This document shows, piece by piece, positions 1 to 7,360 of a DNA stretch of 64,000 nt. Below the pieces are notes generated by a model that saw nothing but the letters and a program-made list of their open reading frames with translations, was not told where the DNA came from and searched no databases. The position numbers were made by a program, and so were the translations under genes. Source of the DNA: Fibrobacter sp. UWH4. Lineage in GTDB: Bacteria > Fibrobacterota > Fibrobacteria > Fibrobacterales > Fibrobacteraceae. Positions within the stretch are counted from its first letter, which is position 1. The number at the start of each line of letters is the position of its first letter. The DNA lies in contig NZ_FRAY01000009.1 in assembly GCF_900142475.1 (NCBI RefSeq), forward strand, positions 48,427 through 112,426. The letters run 5' to 3'.

Positions 1-51
1 AAACTCTAGAGCCGAATGTCGTATTGGCCATGCTTGCATGAGCCAATATGA

Positions 52-309
52 CTGAGGCGAATTGGCGATTCATTTCAACAAACGAAAGCCGTTGCACAAA
101 CGCTTGTCGGCCCGTGTCAAGAATCCGCTCGTGACACCGGACCAGAATTCATTTCGCATGAATTTCAAGATTGGTGCGATGTAAACGGAATCAAAATTTT
201 GTACACGCAGCCCGGGTGTCCGACTCAGAACAGCTACATCGAACGATTTAACGGATCGTACCGAAGATCGGTTGATGAGAACTGGGTGATTTTGTATACT
301 TTAAACTAG
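52..309 (+). pseudogene. IS3-family transposase (OrfB) C-terminal fragment
   Basis: The frame ending in TAG at 307 encodes DTGPEFIS, then a stretch ending IERFNGSYRRSVDE. These match the end of the DDE integrase core of IS3-type transposases, where the D of DNGPEF and the final catalytic E lie. The usual N of DNGPEF is T here. The frame upstream has stops at 7 and 49 and is poorly conserved, so no intact transposase can start in this window. After RRSVDE the normal C-terminal sequence is lost and a short unrelated tail runs to the stop. The remnant lies just before the AT-rich HEPN gene, consistent with insertion or deletion here. The call rests on motif recognition only. Confidence 0.6.
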
Positions 310-356
310 TCCTAAAAATGGGTAGCTGACAAATTAAAATATGGGAGGACAATCAT

Positions 357-1360
357 ATGATACAACTTGGTGATTGTAAGATTAAGAAAAATGTATTTTA
401 TGTTGCTATTCCTGTATTGAAACCATTTCCTGTAGATTGCTTTAATTACGATCTTCATGAAAAAAATCTGGATGAAATTCAGAATTTAGAAGGTTCATAT
501 TTTGTTGAAGGGGTGACAATAGAGTATAAATCGCGGCCGGATGTAGAAAATTTTAGTCATATAACGCAACTCTTGTCTCCAGGGCGTCATGGTTTTAATC
601 GGATGTTTGTGGTCCAAATGTCTTTTTTCAATGCATCTCATCTAATAAAGCCATATGATAGACTTTCGGCAGAAGAATGTTTCTTTTTCTCAATGTTTTC
701 GTATTTATCAACTTTCGTCTATGCTTTTGCTTATGCATTAGGTATTTATAGTGAGGGACTATTTGACATTGACGAGTCAATTATTTTTTATGAAGATGGA
801 AGTTGGAAAAAAAATTCTAGAATATTAAACACTTTTCCCAGTTTATATGAGAAAGATGGTGAATTTTGTAGGCCTGAGATTGGTTTGTCACTTAAAAAAA
901 CATTAAACTGGTTTCTGTCTATAGATGATGTTCTTAACTCTTGTGGTATGTCTGCTTTAGGAAAGAGTCTTTCTATTTATAGTAGAATGTTTTCATATGG
1001 CGCGTGGGATGACGATTCCTTTATGAGTGGCTTGCTTTCTGTTATGGCTTTAGAGGCGTTATATGAAAGCAATGGGTCAAGAAAAAGTTTGACCGAGAAA
1101 ATTTCAGCATTTTGGATATTGATATGCAAAAGTGTGAAAAAGACATAAAGAAAATATATGATCATCGATGTTCAGTTGCTCATGGTGGATTTGAATTCCC
1201 TTTCAAATTCGATGTAAAAGATGCAAGCAAGGAGTTTGAAACCTCGTATGATAAAGCCCAAAAGTTTTTTGATATAGGCTTGCGCTATTTGTTTAAATCT
1301 TATAGAAAGATGATTTTAGAAAATAAGAAGGTGTTAACGTTTGCTTACAGGTGCTTGTAA
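357..1360 (+). pseudogene. HEPN-domain (Apea-like) protein, frameshifted
   Basis: Two overlapping frames (357-1148 and the frame ending at 1360) read as one protein of about 330 residues if one T is restored in the run near 1110-1113, giving ...KISAFLDIDMQ.... The second part contains DHRCSVAHGG, an Rx4H motif preceded by an IYDHR context, as in Apea-like HEPN domains that often act as RNases in toxin and defence systems. The N-terminal two thirds have no family I recognise. A GGAGG ribosome site lies at 344-348 before the ATG at 357. The gene is clearly more AT-rich than the core genes and follows a transposase remnant, suggesting transfer. As read it is broken just before the putative catalytic motif. 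A sequencing error or frameshifting are alternatives. Confidence 0.6.
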
Positions 1361-1451
1361 GTAAATGTGTCCTTGACGAAGTGTTAAAGGAGAATATCTC
1401 ATTCCTGTCGCCGCTAAAATGGTTAAACAATCATTTTGCGTTAGGCCTCCA

Positions 1452-1480
1452 GCCACTTGGCAACTCGTTGCCTTAGTGGC
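1452..1480. repeat. Palindromic interspersed element, copy 1
   Basis: The sequence folds as GCCACT - t - GGCAAC - tc - GTTGCC - tt - AGTGGC. A second copy at 50072-50098 keeps the inner stem, while the outer C-G pair becomes G-C, a compensatory change. Both copies continue into ATGGTCC. It lies in the 1361-1689 spacer, which otherwise holds GC-rich sequence without a credible gene. Confidence 0.7.
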
Positions 1481-1576
1481 TATGGTCCCCTTTAGGGGAG
1501 ATCGAAGCCCGAAGGGCTGGGAGGGCCGCCGGTGTCCCGCGCTCGGCCCTCTAGGCGGGGAAACCGTGGGGGTGAC

Positions 1577-1625
1577 GCCACGGCTTCGTGCCGCGAGAGC
1601 CCGCCCCTGCGCGGCAGGGAACGCC
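1577..1625. repeat. 49-bp direct repeat upstream of rhuM
   Basis: It begins GCCACGGCTTCGTGCCG and ends ACGCC, and matches 2698-2746 at 43 of 49 positions by eye. Five of the six differences are transitions. The two copies bracket the rhuM gene, and each lies just upstream of a short-leader promoter. The GCCACGGC/GCCGCGAG part can form a small hairpin. Confidence 0.75.
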
Positions 1626-1653
1626 CTTTTTTCAAAAAAAATGAATTTGGGTA

Positions 1654-1681
1654 TTGACTTTTTGACAAAATAGTGTATATT
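1654..1681 (+). promoter_or_regulatory. Promoter of rhuM, predicted leaderless
   Basis: A -35 box TTGACT (1654-1659), a 16-bp spacer and a -10 box TATATT (1676-1681) lie 8 bases before the ATG at 1690. A start site 6-8 bases after the -10 would fall on or next to the ATG. No Shine-Dalgarno sequence is present. Confidence 0.65.
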
Positions 1682-1689
1682 TGTGCAGT

Positions 1690-2697
1690 ATGAAAAGCGA
1701 GCTGGAAAATACATTTCTGCTATATCACGATAAAGACGGCAAAACTGACGTTTCGGTGCGTTTTGCCGATGAAGATGTATGGGTGACTCAGGTTCAGCTT
1801 GCCGAACTGTATGAGACCACTCAGCAAAATATAAGCCTGCACATCGACAACATATACAAGGACGAGGAACTGCCCAAGGAGGCAACTCACAAGGAATTCT
1901 TGTTAGTTCAACAAGAAGGAAAACGGCAGGTTCATCGAAAGATTGCTCATTACAATCTCGATGTCATCATCGCCATCGGTTACCGTGTCCAGTCCCCTGT
2001 AGCCACAAGATTCAGGCGGTGGGCCACGGCAAGGCTGCATGAATTCATTCAGAAGGGTTTTTCCCTTGACGATGAAAGGCTGAAAAACGGCCGAAACCGT
2101 TATTTCAAGGAGCTTTTGCAGCGAATCCGCGATATTCGCTCGTCTGAACGCAATTTCTACCAGCAGGTCACGGATATCTATGCGACATCTATTGACTACG
2201 ATCCCCGCAAAAAAATTACGAAGGATTTCTTTGCTACCGTTCAGAACAAGCTGCATTATGCCGTCCACGAGCATACGGCGGCAGAGCTTATCTACGAGCG
2301 TGTTGATAGCGAGAAACCGTTCGTCGGCATGACAAATTTCAAGGGGAACTACATCACGGAAGACGATGTGAAAATCGCCAAGAACTACCTATCGGAAAAG
2401 GAACTCCAGCGTTTGAACCTGATGGTGTCGCAGTTTCTTGATTTCGCCGAATTGCAGGCCCTTGACGAAAAGCCGATGAAAATGCAGGACTGGGTTGCGG
2501 CTCTGGACAGTCAGATTGTCATGAGCCAGCGGAAAATCCTGGAAGGTGAGGGGAAGATAAGCCACGATGAGGCCATGGAGAAGGCGGAGCGAGAATACAG
2601 CCTGTTCCGTCAAAAGGAATTGGCCAACCTGAAAAGCGATTTCGATCTATTCTTGGAAGAGACAAAGAAACTGTCCAACGATAAGTCTGCGAAATAA
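1690..2697 (+). CDS. rhuM: RhuM family protein
   Basis: This 335-residue protein matches the RhuM (virulence_RhuM) family. The N-terminal part has the typical VWVTQVQLAELYETTQQNIS helix-turn-helix-like segment, followed by the EFLLVQQEGKRQVHRKI...YNLDVIIAIGYRVQS...FRRWAT core near residues 75-120. The rest is helical and fits the usual family length. RhuM proteins occur on pathogenicity islands, near restriction loci and on mobile DNA, and their biochemical role is not established. The ATG at 1690 is preferred over an upstream TTG at 1681, because 1681 is the last base of the -10 box. The gene sits between two 49-bp direct repeats and is probably a transferred cassette. Confidence 0.85.
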   Translation: MKSELENTFLLYHDKDGKTDVSVRFADEDVWVTQVQLAELYETTQQNISLHIDNIYKDEELPKEATHKEFLLVQQEGKRQVHRKIAHYNLDVIIAIGYRVQSPVATRFRRWATARLHEFIQKGFSLDDERLKNGRNRYFKELLQRIRDIRSSERNFYQQVTDIYATSIDYDPRKKITKDFFATVQNKLHYAVHEHTAAELIYERVDSEKPFVGMTNFKGNYITEDDVKIAKNYLSEKELQRLNLMVSQFLDFAELQALDEKPMKMQDWVAALDSQIVMSQRKILEGEGKISHDEAMEKAEREYSLFRQKELANLKSDFDLFLEETKKLSNDKSAK

Positions 2698-2746
2698 GCC
2701 ACGGCTTCGTGCCGTGAGAGTCTGCCCCTGCGCAGCAGTGAATGCC
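2698..2746. repeat. 49-bp direct repeat downstream of rhuM
   Basis: Second copy of the repeat at 1577-1625. It begins directly after the rhuM stop codon at 2695-2697. It precedes the promoter of the next operon in the same way that copy 1 precedes rhuM. Confidence 0.75.
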
Positions 2747-2786
2747 ACGGGTATTGCGCAGTTTTCAAACTTTTTTGTCTTTTTCT

Positions 2787-2814
2787 TTGACCGTTAGGCT
2801 CTTTTTGTTATATT
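2787..2814 (+). promoter_or_regulatory. Promoter of the DUF3791/DUF3990 operon
   Basis: A -35 box TTGACC (2787-2792), a 16-bp spacer and a -10 box TATATT (2809-2814) lie 7 bases before the ATG at 2822. The layout matches that of rhuM, and again no ribosome binding site is visible. Confidence 0.65.
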
Positions 2815-2821
2815 TCCTTAT

Positions 2822-3034
2822 ATGGATAAGCAAATCTCATGGACCGTTGCTGCAATCAGTGAATTCGCGAAAGCCAAGGCACTTTCCGTAAAGCAGGTTT
2901 TTAACTATCTAAGCCTGTTTAAAGGTCTTGATTTTTTGCAAGAGCATTATGGGGCCGAGCACTTGCTTTCTTTTGACGATGCCGTAGATGATTTGACCGC
3001 TATTTGCCAGAGGAATGGAGGCCAAATACGATGA
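2822..3034 (+). CDS. DUF3791-like small protein (putative antitoxin)
   Basis: This 70-residue acidic helical protein resembles the DUF3791 family, small proteins found beside DUF3990 genes in gut bacteria. The pattern VFNYLSLFKGLDFLQEHYG followed by a DDAVDDLTAI segment fits that family. Its stop overlaps the next start in an ATGA arrangement at 3031-3034, so translation is probably coupled. It probably binds or controls the next gene product, but this is inferred from position only. The start is the only ATG close to the -10 box. Confidence 0.6.
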   Translation: MDKQISWTVAAISEFAKAKALSVKQVFNYLSLFKGLDFLQEHYGAEHLLSFDDAVDDLTAICQRNGGQIR

Positions 3035-3420
3035 TTTTGTACCATGGTTCAAATTGCGAGGAAATGGCACGTAAAGTTGCCGACCGATTTGGCGGCGGCC
3101 CCATTGTGAACGCGTTTGAGTTCGACGATTCGAATTTGTCGACATTGAATGTCAAAAAGTTTGAACAGCCGAACCGTGAATGGGCAGAATTTGTGATGGC
3201 AAACAGAAGTAGAGGTCAGGAACATCCTGCAGATAATTTTGATTTGATTATTGGTCCCGTGGCTAACGACGACATCGCGACTTTGTTCAGAACGTTCGCA
3301 ATAAATGTCATTACAATTGGTGAATTAGTTCAAGGGCTGAAGTCTCGAAAATTGAACAACCAATACGCTTTCAGATCTGAGAAAGCAATCGCCTTTTTGC
3401 AAAAGAGGCCGAGCGTATGA
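3031..3420 (+). CDS. DUF3990 (ADP-ribosyltransferase-like) protein with internal deletion
   Basis: This 129-residue protein starts MILYHGSN, the opening motif of DUF3990 proteins, a family related to ADP-ribosyltransferase toxins. It ends with the family's conserved second half: F...PNREWAEFVMANR, then DNFDLIIGPVANDD, then the LNNQYAFRSEKAIAFL tail. Typical members, as I recall them, have about 30 more residues between YHGSN and the EEMARKVA helix, including a DFGKGFYLT segment that forms part of the NAD site. That segment is absent here, with the frame kept. The protein is therefore probably catalytically dead. Translation overlaps both neighbours (ATGA at each end). The start at 3031 is chosen for YHGS and for the overlap. 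Confidence 0.65.
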   Translation: MILYHGSNCEEMARKVADRFGGGPIVNAFEFDDSNLSTLNVKKFEQPNREWAEFVMANRSRGQEHPADNFDLIIGPVANDDIATLFRTFAINVITIGELVQGLKSRKLNNQYAFRSEKAIAFLQKRPSV

Positions 3421-3650
3421 CCGCGAAGCAGGAATTCCTTGTAGAAGGGATCGTCAGTGATATGGCCAAATGGCTGATGGAAGAGCGCAATCTTTCTTTG
3501 CAGGTTGCTCTTGGACTCATCTACAATTCAAAGACATTTGAACAACTGCAAAATCCAGCAACAGGACTCTGTACAGAGAGCTCCGCCTACAATTACGACT
3601 TGTTGGATTCTGAATTGAAAAACGGGAAAATTATTCAGACCGAAATTTGA
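3417..3650 (+). CDS. Small helical protein of the DUF3990 operon
   Basis: This 77-residue protein is the third member of the operon and starts in an ATGA overlap with the previous gene. It contains SDMAKWLMEERNLSLQVALGLIYNSKTFEQL followed by TGLCTESSAYNYDLL. This pattern is familiar from small proteins found next to DUF3990 genes, sometimes labelled DUF3791. A regulatory or antitoxin role is inferred from context only. No terminator is obvious before the pilin fragment that follows. Confidence 0.55.
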   Translation: MTAKQEFLVEGIVSDMAKWLMEERNLSLQVALGLIYNSKTFEQLQNPATGLCTESSAYNYDLLDSELKNGKIIQTEI

Positions 3651-3690
3651 ATCGTTGTTCAAAATTACTTAATAGACTAGACTATTTTAA

Positions 3691-4083
3691 TTTCTCGCAG
3701 CTAAGGAAGAAACAATCTATATTGAAAATTGTGCCGCATCTTACGTGAAGTTGGCTGAAGTCTACTTCGTGGAAAATAATGCCATGGGCGCTTGGAAGGA
3801 CATTGGTTACAATGCTCCGAACGGATTTAGTGGATCTAGTTCTCAGTCCACGAACTTCACTTATGGTGCGTCTACTTATCAGGCTACCACCAGAGGATCC
3901 GCAACATGGGGTGCATACACAGTGCGGGTGGGTCCCTTTTTGCTGTTTTTGGGTGCCGCCACCCCGATCCTTGGTATCAAATCTTACGGTTCTGTTACGA
4001 AAATGTGTGCTAATTGTTGCAAAATTTGCGTAATTATTCCAAGTTGGAATACTTTTTTTGAAAAAAGTTCCCCATTCGCCTGA
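3691..4083 (+). pseudogene. Truncated pilin copy (silent cassette or relic)
   Basis: The open frame after TAA at 3688 encodes AAKEETIYIENCAASYVKLAEVYF..., then IGYNAPNGFSG...SSQSTNFTYG. This parallels the intact pilin at 4360 (TYVKLQQAF..., IGYSAPGTNSQTTNFTY). It has no start codon, no prepilin leader and no N-terminal helix. Similarity fades near 3916, after which the frame continues with unrelated sequence to 4083. It lies in the same orientation about 300 bp upstream of the promoter of the intact gene. It could be a donor for gene conversion or simply a decayed duplicate. Confidence 0.6.
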
Positions 4084-4252
4084 AATTTTTGTATATATAC
4101 ACCATCGAAATCTGTCTCGAAATGTGGCGAATTTCAACCAAAAACGGCAAATCTCGGCGCCGTCTGTTCAGAACAAAGTAATTTTTTGTGACGAAAACGT
4201 AACGAAACCGAGAAAAAAGTTTGACAAAAATGCAAAAAATTTGACAAACCTA

Positions 4253-4281
4253 TTGCTTTTGGGAAAAAATGATTGTATATT
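4253..4281 (+). promoter_or_regulatory. Pilin gene promoter
   Basis: A -35 box TTGCTT (4253-4258), a 17-bp spacer and a -10 box TATATT (4276-4281) lie upstream of a leader of about 70 bases. The leader ends in AAGGAG (4348-4353) six bases before the ATG. Unlike many genes here, the pilin has a true leader and a strong ribosome site, which fits high expression. Confidence 0.6.
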
Positions 4282-4359
4282 AGAGACATAAACGAGTTGA
4301 ACACCACTTACGGGACTAAAACTCAAACAAGTGTGTAACAAAACAACAAGGAGTACACT

Positions 4360-4842
4360 ATGAAAAAGCAAGGTTTTACCCTTATCGAATTGATGGTCGT
4401 GATCGTGATCATGGGCATCCTGGCCGCCGTCGCAGTACCGAAACTGTTCGGCATGATCGCTAAGTCCAAGGCTTCCGAAGTCGGCCCCGCCGCTGGAACC
4501 TACGTGAAGTTGCAGCAGGCTTTCGTGTCTGAAACGGGCACCGATTACGGTTCTTTTAAGCTGATTGGTTACAGCGCCCCGGGTACAAATAGCCAGACGA
4601 CTAATTTTACATACACTGATGAAGCTGGGGCAGGCACCCATGCACTTCCGCAAACTGCTGAAGATGCTTGGAAAGCAACTAGCCGAGTTCAGTTGAACGA
4701 TTGTACTACTGGTGGTACATGGACTGTCACTATTGCAAAGGCTGCCGGTGGCAACGCTGCTGATGCGGCAGTATTTGACGCAAGCGTGAACGGCAATGGT
4801 TGCGAAGAACTGACCCCGTCTTTTAACAAGATCGGCCATTAA
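4360..4842 (+). CDS. Type IV pilin, intact expressed copy
   Basis: This 160-residue prepilin has a short leader MKKQG, predicted to be cut before F6 by prepilin peptidase. The mature protein has F1 and E5 (residue 10) and the hydrophobic assembly helix to about residue 30. The C-terminal domain carries one cysteine pair (C115, C148), probably a disulfide bounding a variable loop. Residues 47-59 are encoded by 38 bases identical to a silent copy at 7680-7717. The variable region lies downstream of that point, while the end (GCEELTPSF.KIG) is conserved again. It is followed by a terminator and then by a GT-C-like gene, similar in layout to pilin-tfpO loci. The product should form surface pili, which in Fibrobacter are thought to help adhesion to plant fibre. 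Confidence 0.85.
   Translation: MKKQGFTLIELMVVIVIMGILAAVAVPKLFGMIAKSKASEVGPAAGTYVKLQQAFVSETGTDYGSFKLIGYSAPGTNSQTTNFTYTDEAGAGTHALPQTAEDAWKATSRVQLNDCTTGGTWTVTIAKAAGGNAADAAVFDASVNGNGCEELTPSFNKIGH
4498..4535 (+). repeat. 38-bp identity block shared with the silent pilin copy
   Basis: These 38 bases are identical to the complement of 7680-7717. Both flanks diverge at once. The block marks the 5' edge of homology between the intact pilin and the silent copy and is a candidate crossover or conversion tract. Confidence 0.8.
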
Positions 4843-4865
4843 TAACGTCTTAACAAGATAATTAT

Positions 4866-4892
4866 AGCTCCCCGATTCGGGGAGCTTTTTTA
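4866..4892 (+). terminator. Rho-independent terminator of the pilin gene
   Basis: A GC-rich hairpin AGCTCCCCGA...TCGGGGAGCT is followed by a run of six T. It overlaps the TATATT element (4891-4896) that precedes the next gene. Confidence 0.85.
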
Positions 4893-4902
4893 TATTTAAA
4901 AC

Positions 4903-6546
4903 ATGCTCTTTCGGCGTCCGACAGCTTGTGCGCTTGGAATAAACGGGGTGTTGCTCATCTTGTTCATTTTGTTTGGTGTTGTACGTTACGGATCGTTGGA
5001 CGATTACTTTATGGCGGCGACACTGACAGGAGTCTACGGTTCTGAGTATGACCCGCATCTAGTTTTTATAAATGTTGCTTTAGGATATCTTTTAAAACCG
5101 TTCTACATAATCTTCCCGGCAGTAGGGTGGTTTTATATATTCGAATTGCTATCTGTTTTTGCAGCATTTTCGATATTTTCCTTTTTTATAATCCGTCGAT
5201 TGGGACCGCGCTGGGGAATCCCCTTCGCTTTTTTAATCTCTTCATCATCGATTGATTTCTATGCAGGCATAAGTTTTACCCAATGCGCCGCCTTGCTTGT
5301 CGCAAGCGGTGGTCTTTTGTTCTTCTTCGGTTGCAGGGAAAATCGAAGCATATTTTTATATGCAGGGATTGCACTAGTTGTTTTGGGCGCAATGACCCGT
5401 TGGCAAATGTTTTTATTGGGCATTCCTTTTATTTTATCTCCATTTCTATTTGAACGAGAACCATTTTCGTTCTTTCAGAGAAAAAATGTGGTAACGCTGC
5501 TATTGTGCGTTGCGGCAATACTCTCTTTGAAATATTTCGATGAGCAGAGCTACGCGGATAACGATTATAAATATTACAGGGAATACCAATGGAAAAGGTC
5601 CTTTTTTGGGGATGGGGCTCACTATGATGTTGACGGCGTCTATGACGAACTCGAAGAGCGTGGTATGTCGGCTCATGATTTTCAACTTTTAAGAGGTTGG
5701 AGTTTCTATGATACAGATGTCTTTAGTTTAGACAGCTTGGATACTATTGTAAAGGTGGCTAACCACAGCGCATATCCCATAAACTGGCGTCGCATGCCCG
5801 CGGCGACCTTCCTTGCTATTTCCAATGCATTTGCGAAGAATCTGGCTTGGAATTGGTTCTTTGTCTGCATACTTCTGTTGTTGTTCTCGGACAAGCGAAA
5901 ACGTATGTATCCTTGGTATTCGCTAACCCTTTGTGTTGGGGCGTACTTTTATTTGTTGTCGCTTAACCGTTTGGCAAACCACGTAGAAATGGGAATGTGG
6001 GTGTATGCGTTTGCCATGGGAGTCACTTTACTAAAGGGCGACCCGCCGAAATCTACTAAGACGACCTGTGCAATTTCCTTATTTGCAGTTGCCGTTCTAT
6101 GCCTAAATCTGTTTTGCCTGCCCAAGGTGGAATGCGAGGGTTCCTTGGTGAAGACACCATCTGTTCCGCAAGACTGGAAAGATTTCCTGGCGTATGCGGA
6201 CGCACATCCCGAGAATGCATACCTGCTATCTTTTGCTCGATATAAGGAATTGGGAATGTTTAAAGATCCCGCTTACAAGGCTGCACAGCCTGGTAGCTGG
6301 CAGAATATTTTTACCCTTGGTTACTGGAACATCAACCATCCGGCAATGAAAAGGGAACTCGCAAAAAGAGGGGTCGCAAATCCCCTGCGAGACATTGTAA
6401 AAGACAATGTCTATCTGATAGAGACGGAAAATATCCCTGAATACGTTCTGTTTTACCAAGAGCATTATCATAAAAATTTGAAAGTGGATACAGTCAAGGC
6501 GTTTGGCAGCCTAATGGTCTTAAAGTATCGAGAGGTCATTAAATGA
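4903..6546 (+). CDS. Multi-span membrane protein, GT-C glycosyltransferase-like
   Basis: This 547-residue protein has about ten hydrophobic segments, then a soluble C-terminal part from about residue 420. The first external loop contains SLDDYFMAATLTGVYG, an acidic pair where GT-C enzymes place their catalytic acidic residues. The adjacent HLVFINVALGYLLKP and RWQMFLLGIP segments recur in the paralog at 9903-11624. It lies just after the pilin gene, where pilin glycosyltransferases of the tfpO type are found, so transfer of a lipid-linked sugar to pilin is a reasonable guess. It has no recognised family name. Its stop overlaps the next start (ATGA). A TATATT lies 6 bases before the ATG. Confidence 0.55.
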   Translation: MLFRRPTACALGINGVLLILFILFGVVRYGSLDDYFMAATLTGVYGSEYDPHLVFINVALGYLLKPFYIIFPAVGWFYIFELLSVFAAFSIFSFFIIRRLGPRWGIPFAFLISSSSIDFYAGISFTQCAALLVASGGLLFFFGCRENRSIFLYAGIALVVLGAMTRWQMFLLGIPFILSPFLFEREPFSFFQRKNVVTLLLCVAAILSLKYFDEQSYADNDYKYYREYQWKRSFFGDGAHYDVDGVYDELEERGMSAHDFQLLRGWSFYDTDVFSLDSLDTIVKVANHSAYPINWRRMPAATFLAISNAFAKNLAWNWFFVCILLLLFSDKRKRMYPWYSLTLCVGAYFYLLSLNRLANHVEMGMWVYAFAMGVTLLKGDPPKSTKTTCAISLFAVAVLCLNLFCLPKVECEGSLVKTPSVPQDWKDFLAYADAHPENAYLLSFARYKELGMFKDPAYKAAQPGSWQNIFTLGYWNINHPAMKRELAKRGVANPLRDIVKDNVYLIETENIPEYVLFYQEHYHKNLKVDTVKAFGSLMVLKYREVIK

Positions 6547-7292
6547 AAATGTCCCAAAAGATAAATATAGCCCTGTTCTCCAGCTTTGTGGTTACAGCCG
6601 TTTCGGGGGCGTTTATTTGGGGTTCTGATTTTTTGTCGAATCAGAATGTGCCGTGGCACATGCAGTCGGGTATAGACGAAGATTCTTTATCTACGTATGG
6701 GGAGAATGACTATCGGCTTTTGGATAAGCGTCCTGTGATCGCCCAGATAAATAGAAGCCAGAAAAAACAGGTTTTGATTCTCGTAGATTCATGGGGAGTT
6801 CCTCATGATAAATCAAAGCTAGAGAAAGAATTCTCGATATTCAATGATATTCCTCATGATTTCGCCATTCACCACAGGATGGCAAACAGAACAAAACATG
6901 CAGAACGGGTGGAATACCGCAGAGACTCCTCTGACGCCCTGTTCCTGTTTGGAGGAGATTCTCTGGAATTTGGCAGATCTGAATATATGCAGGAAATCGG
7001 TTATTCTAGGCGGTTGTTTTTCCAGAAATGTAGCGACAGCCTTATGTTGGCTAAGTTGGATTCTGTTATGAGTGATGGTGCGTTTTCTACCATAGCGTGG
7101 ACGACTCAGGGTTCAAGATACAGTTCTGAAGATTCTCTAATGTCGACCCTTAAAGGGATTCGCAACTTGGCAAAAGAACATTCCGACGTTCGATTTGTAG
7201 TGCAAGGAACGCATCGTCCGATTCTTTGCTCCTCGGAGTACAAGCGTACGTTTTACGAACACTGGGTCCCGACGGTTGTATTAAATCCTTAA
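6543..7292 (+). CDS. LtaS/alkaline-phosphatase-like protein, probably inactive
   Basis: This 249-residue protein has one N-terminal membrane segment (about residues 8-27) and a domain matching the C-terminal half of the protein at 8650-9906. Shared landmarks are LVDSWGVP, LFGGDSLEF and QGTHRPI...HWVP. In LtaS-type phosphotransferases the corresponding positions hold a metal-binding E, a nucleophilic T and a DH pair. Here they are D82, H119 and T223-H224, so all three differ from the usual residues while the paralog keeps them. It also lacks the multi-span N-terminal half. It is probably a non-catalytic partner or a decaying copy. Translation is coupled to the preceding membrane protein. Confidence 0.55.
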   Translation: MKMSQKINIALFSSFVVTAVSGAFIWGSDFLSNQNVPWHMQSGIDEDSLSTYGENDYRLLDKRPVIAQINRSQKKQVLILVDSWGVPHDKSKLEKEFSIFNDIPHDFAIHHRMANRTKHAERVEYRRDSSDALFLFGGDSLEFGRSEYMQEIGYSRRLFFQKCSDSLMLAKLDSVMSDGAFSTIAWTTQGSRYSSEDSLMSTLKGIRNLAKEHSDVRFVVQGTHRPILCSSEYKRTFYEHWVPTVVLNP

Positions 7293-7306
7293 GATAAGGT
7301 ATATAC

Positions 7307-7341
7307 AAAAAAAGGTTCCCTTGTGCAGGGAACCTTTTTTT
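7307..7341. terminator. Bidirectional terminator
   Basis: The hairpin AAAGGTTCCC...GGGAACCTTT is flanked by A and T runs, so it can serve the 6543-7292 gene on the plus strand and the silent pilin copy on the minus strand. Confidence 0.85.
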
Positions 7342-7360
7342 TGTAAGGCGCTATGTGTGA

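Noticed and set aside
1419..1673. Open frame of 84 codons in the GC-rich spacer before rhuM
   Set aside because: Its sequence is the translation of the palindrome and the 49-bp repeat, with no start signal and no protein-like pattern.
3911..3985. GGGTGGGTCC...CCACCCCGATCC at the end of the first pilin fragment as a terminator or att site
   Set aside because: The arms pair only in part and no repeat of the core is found at another border. It is only noted as the point where pilin similarity ends.
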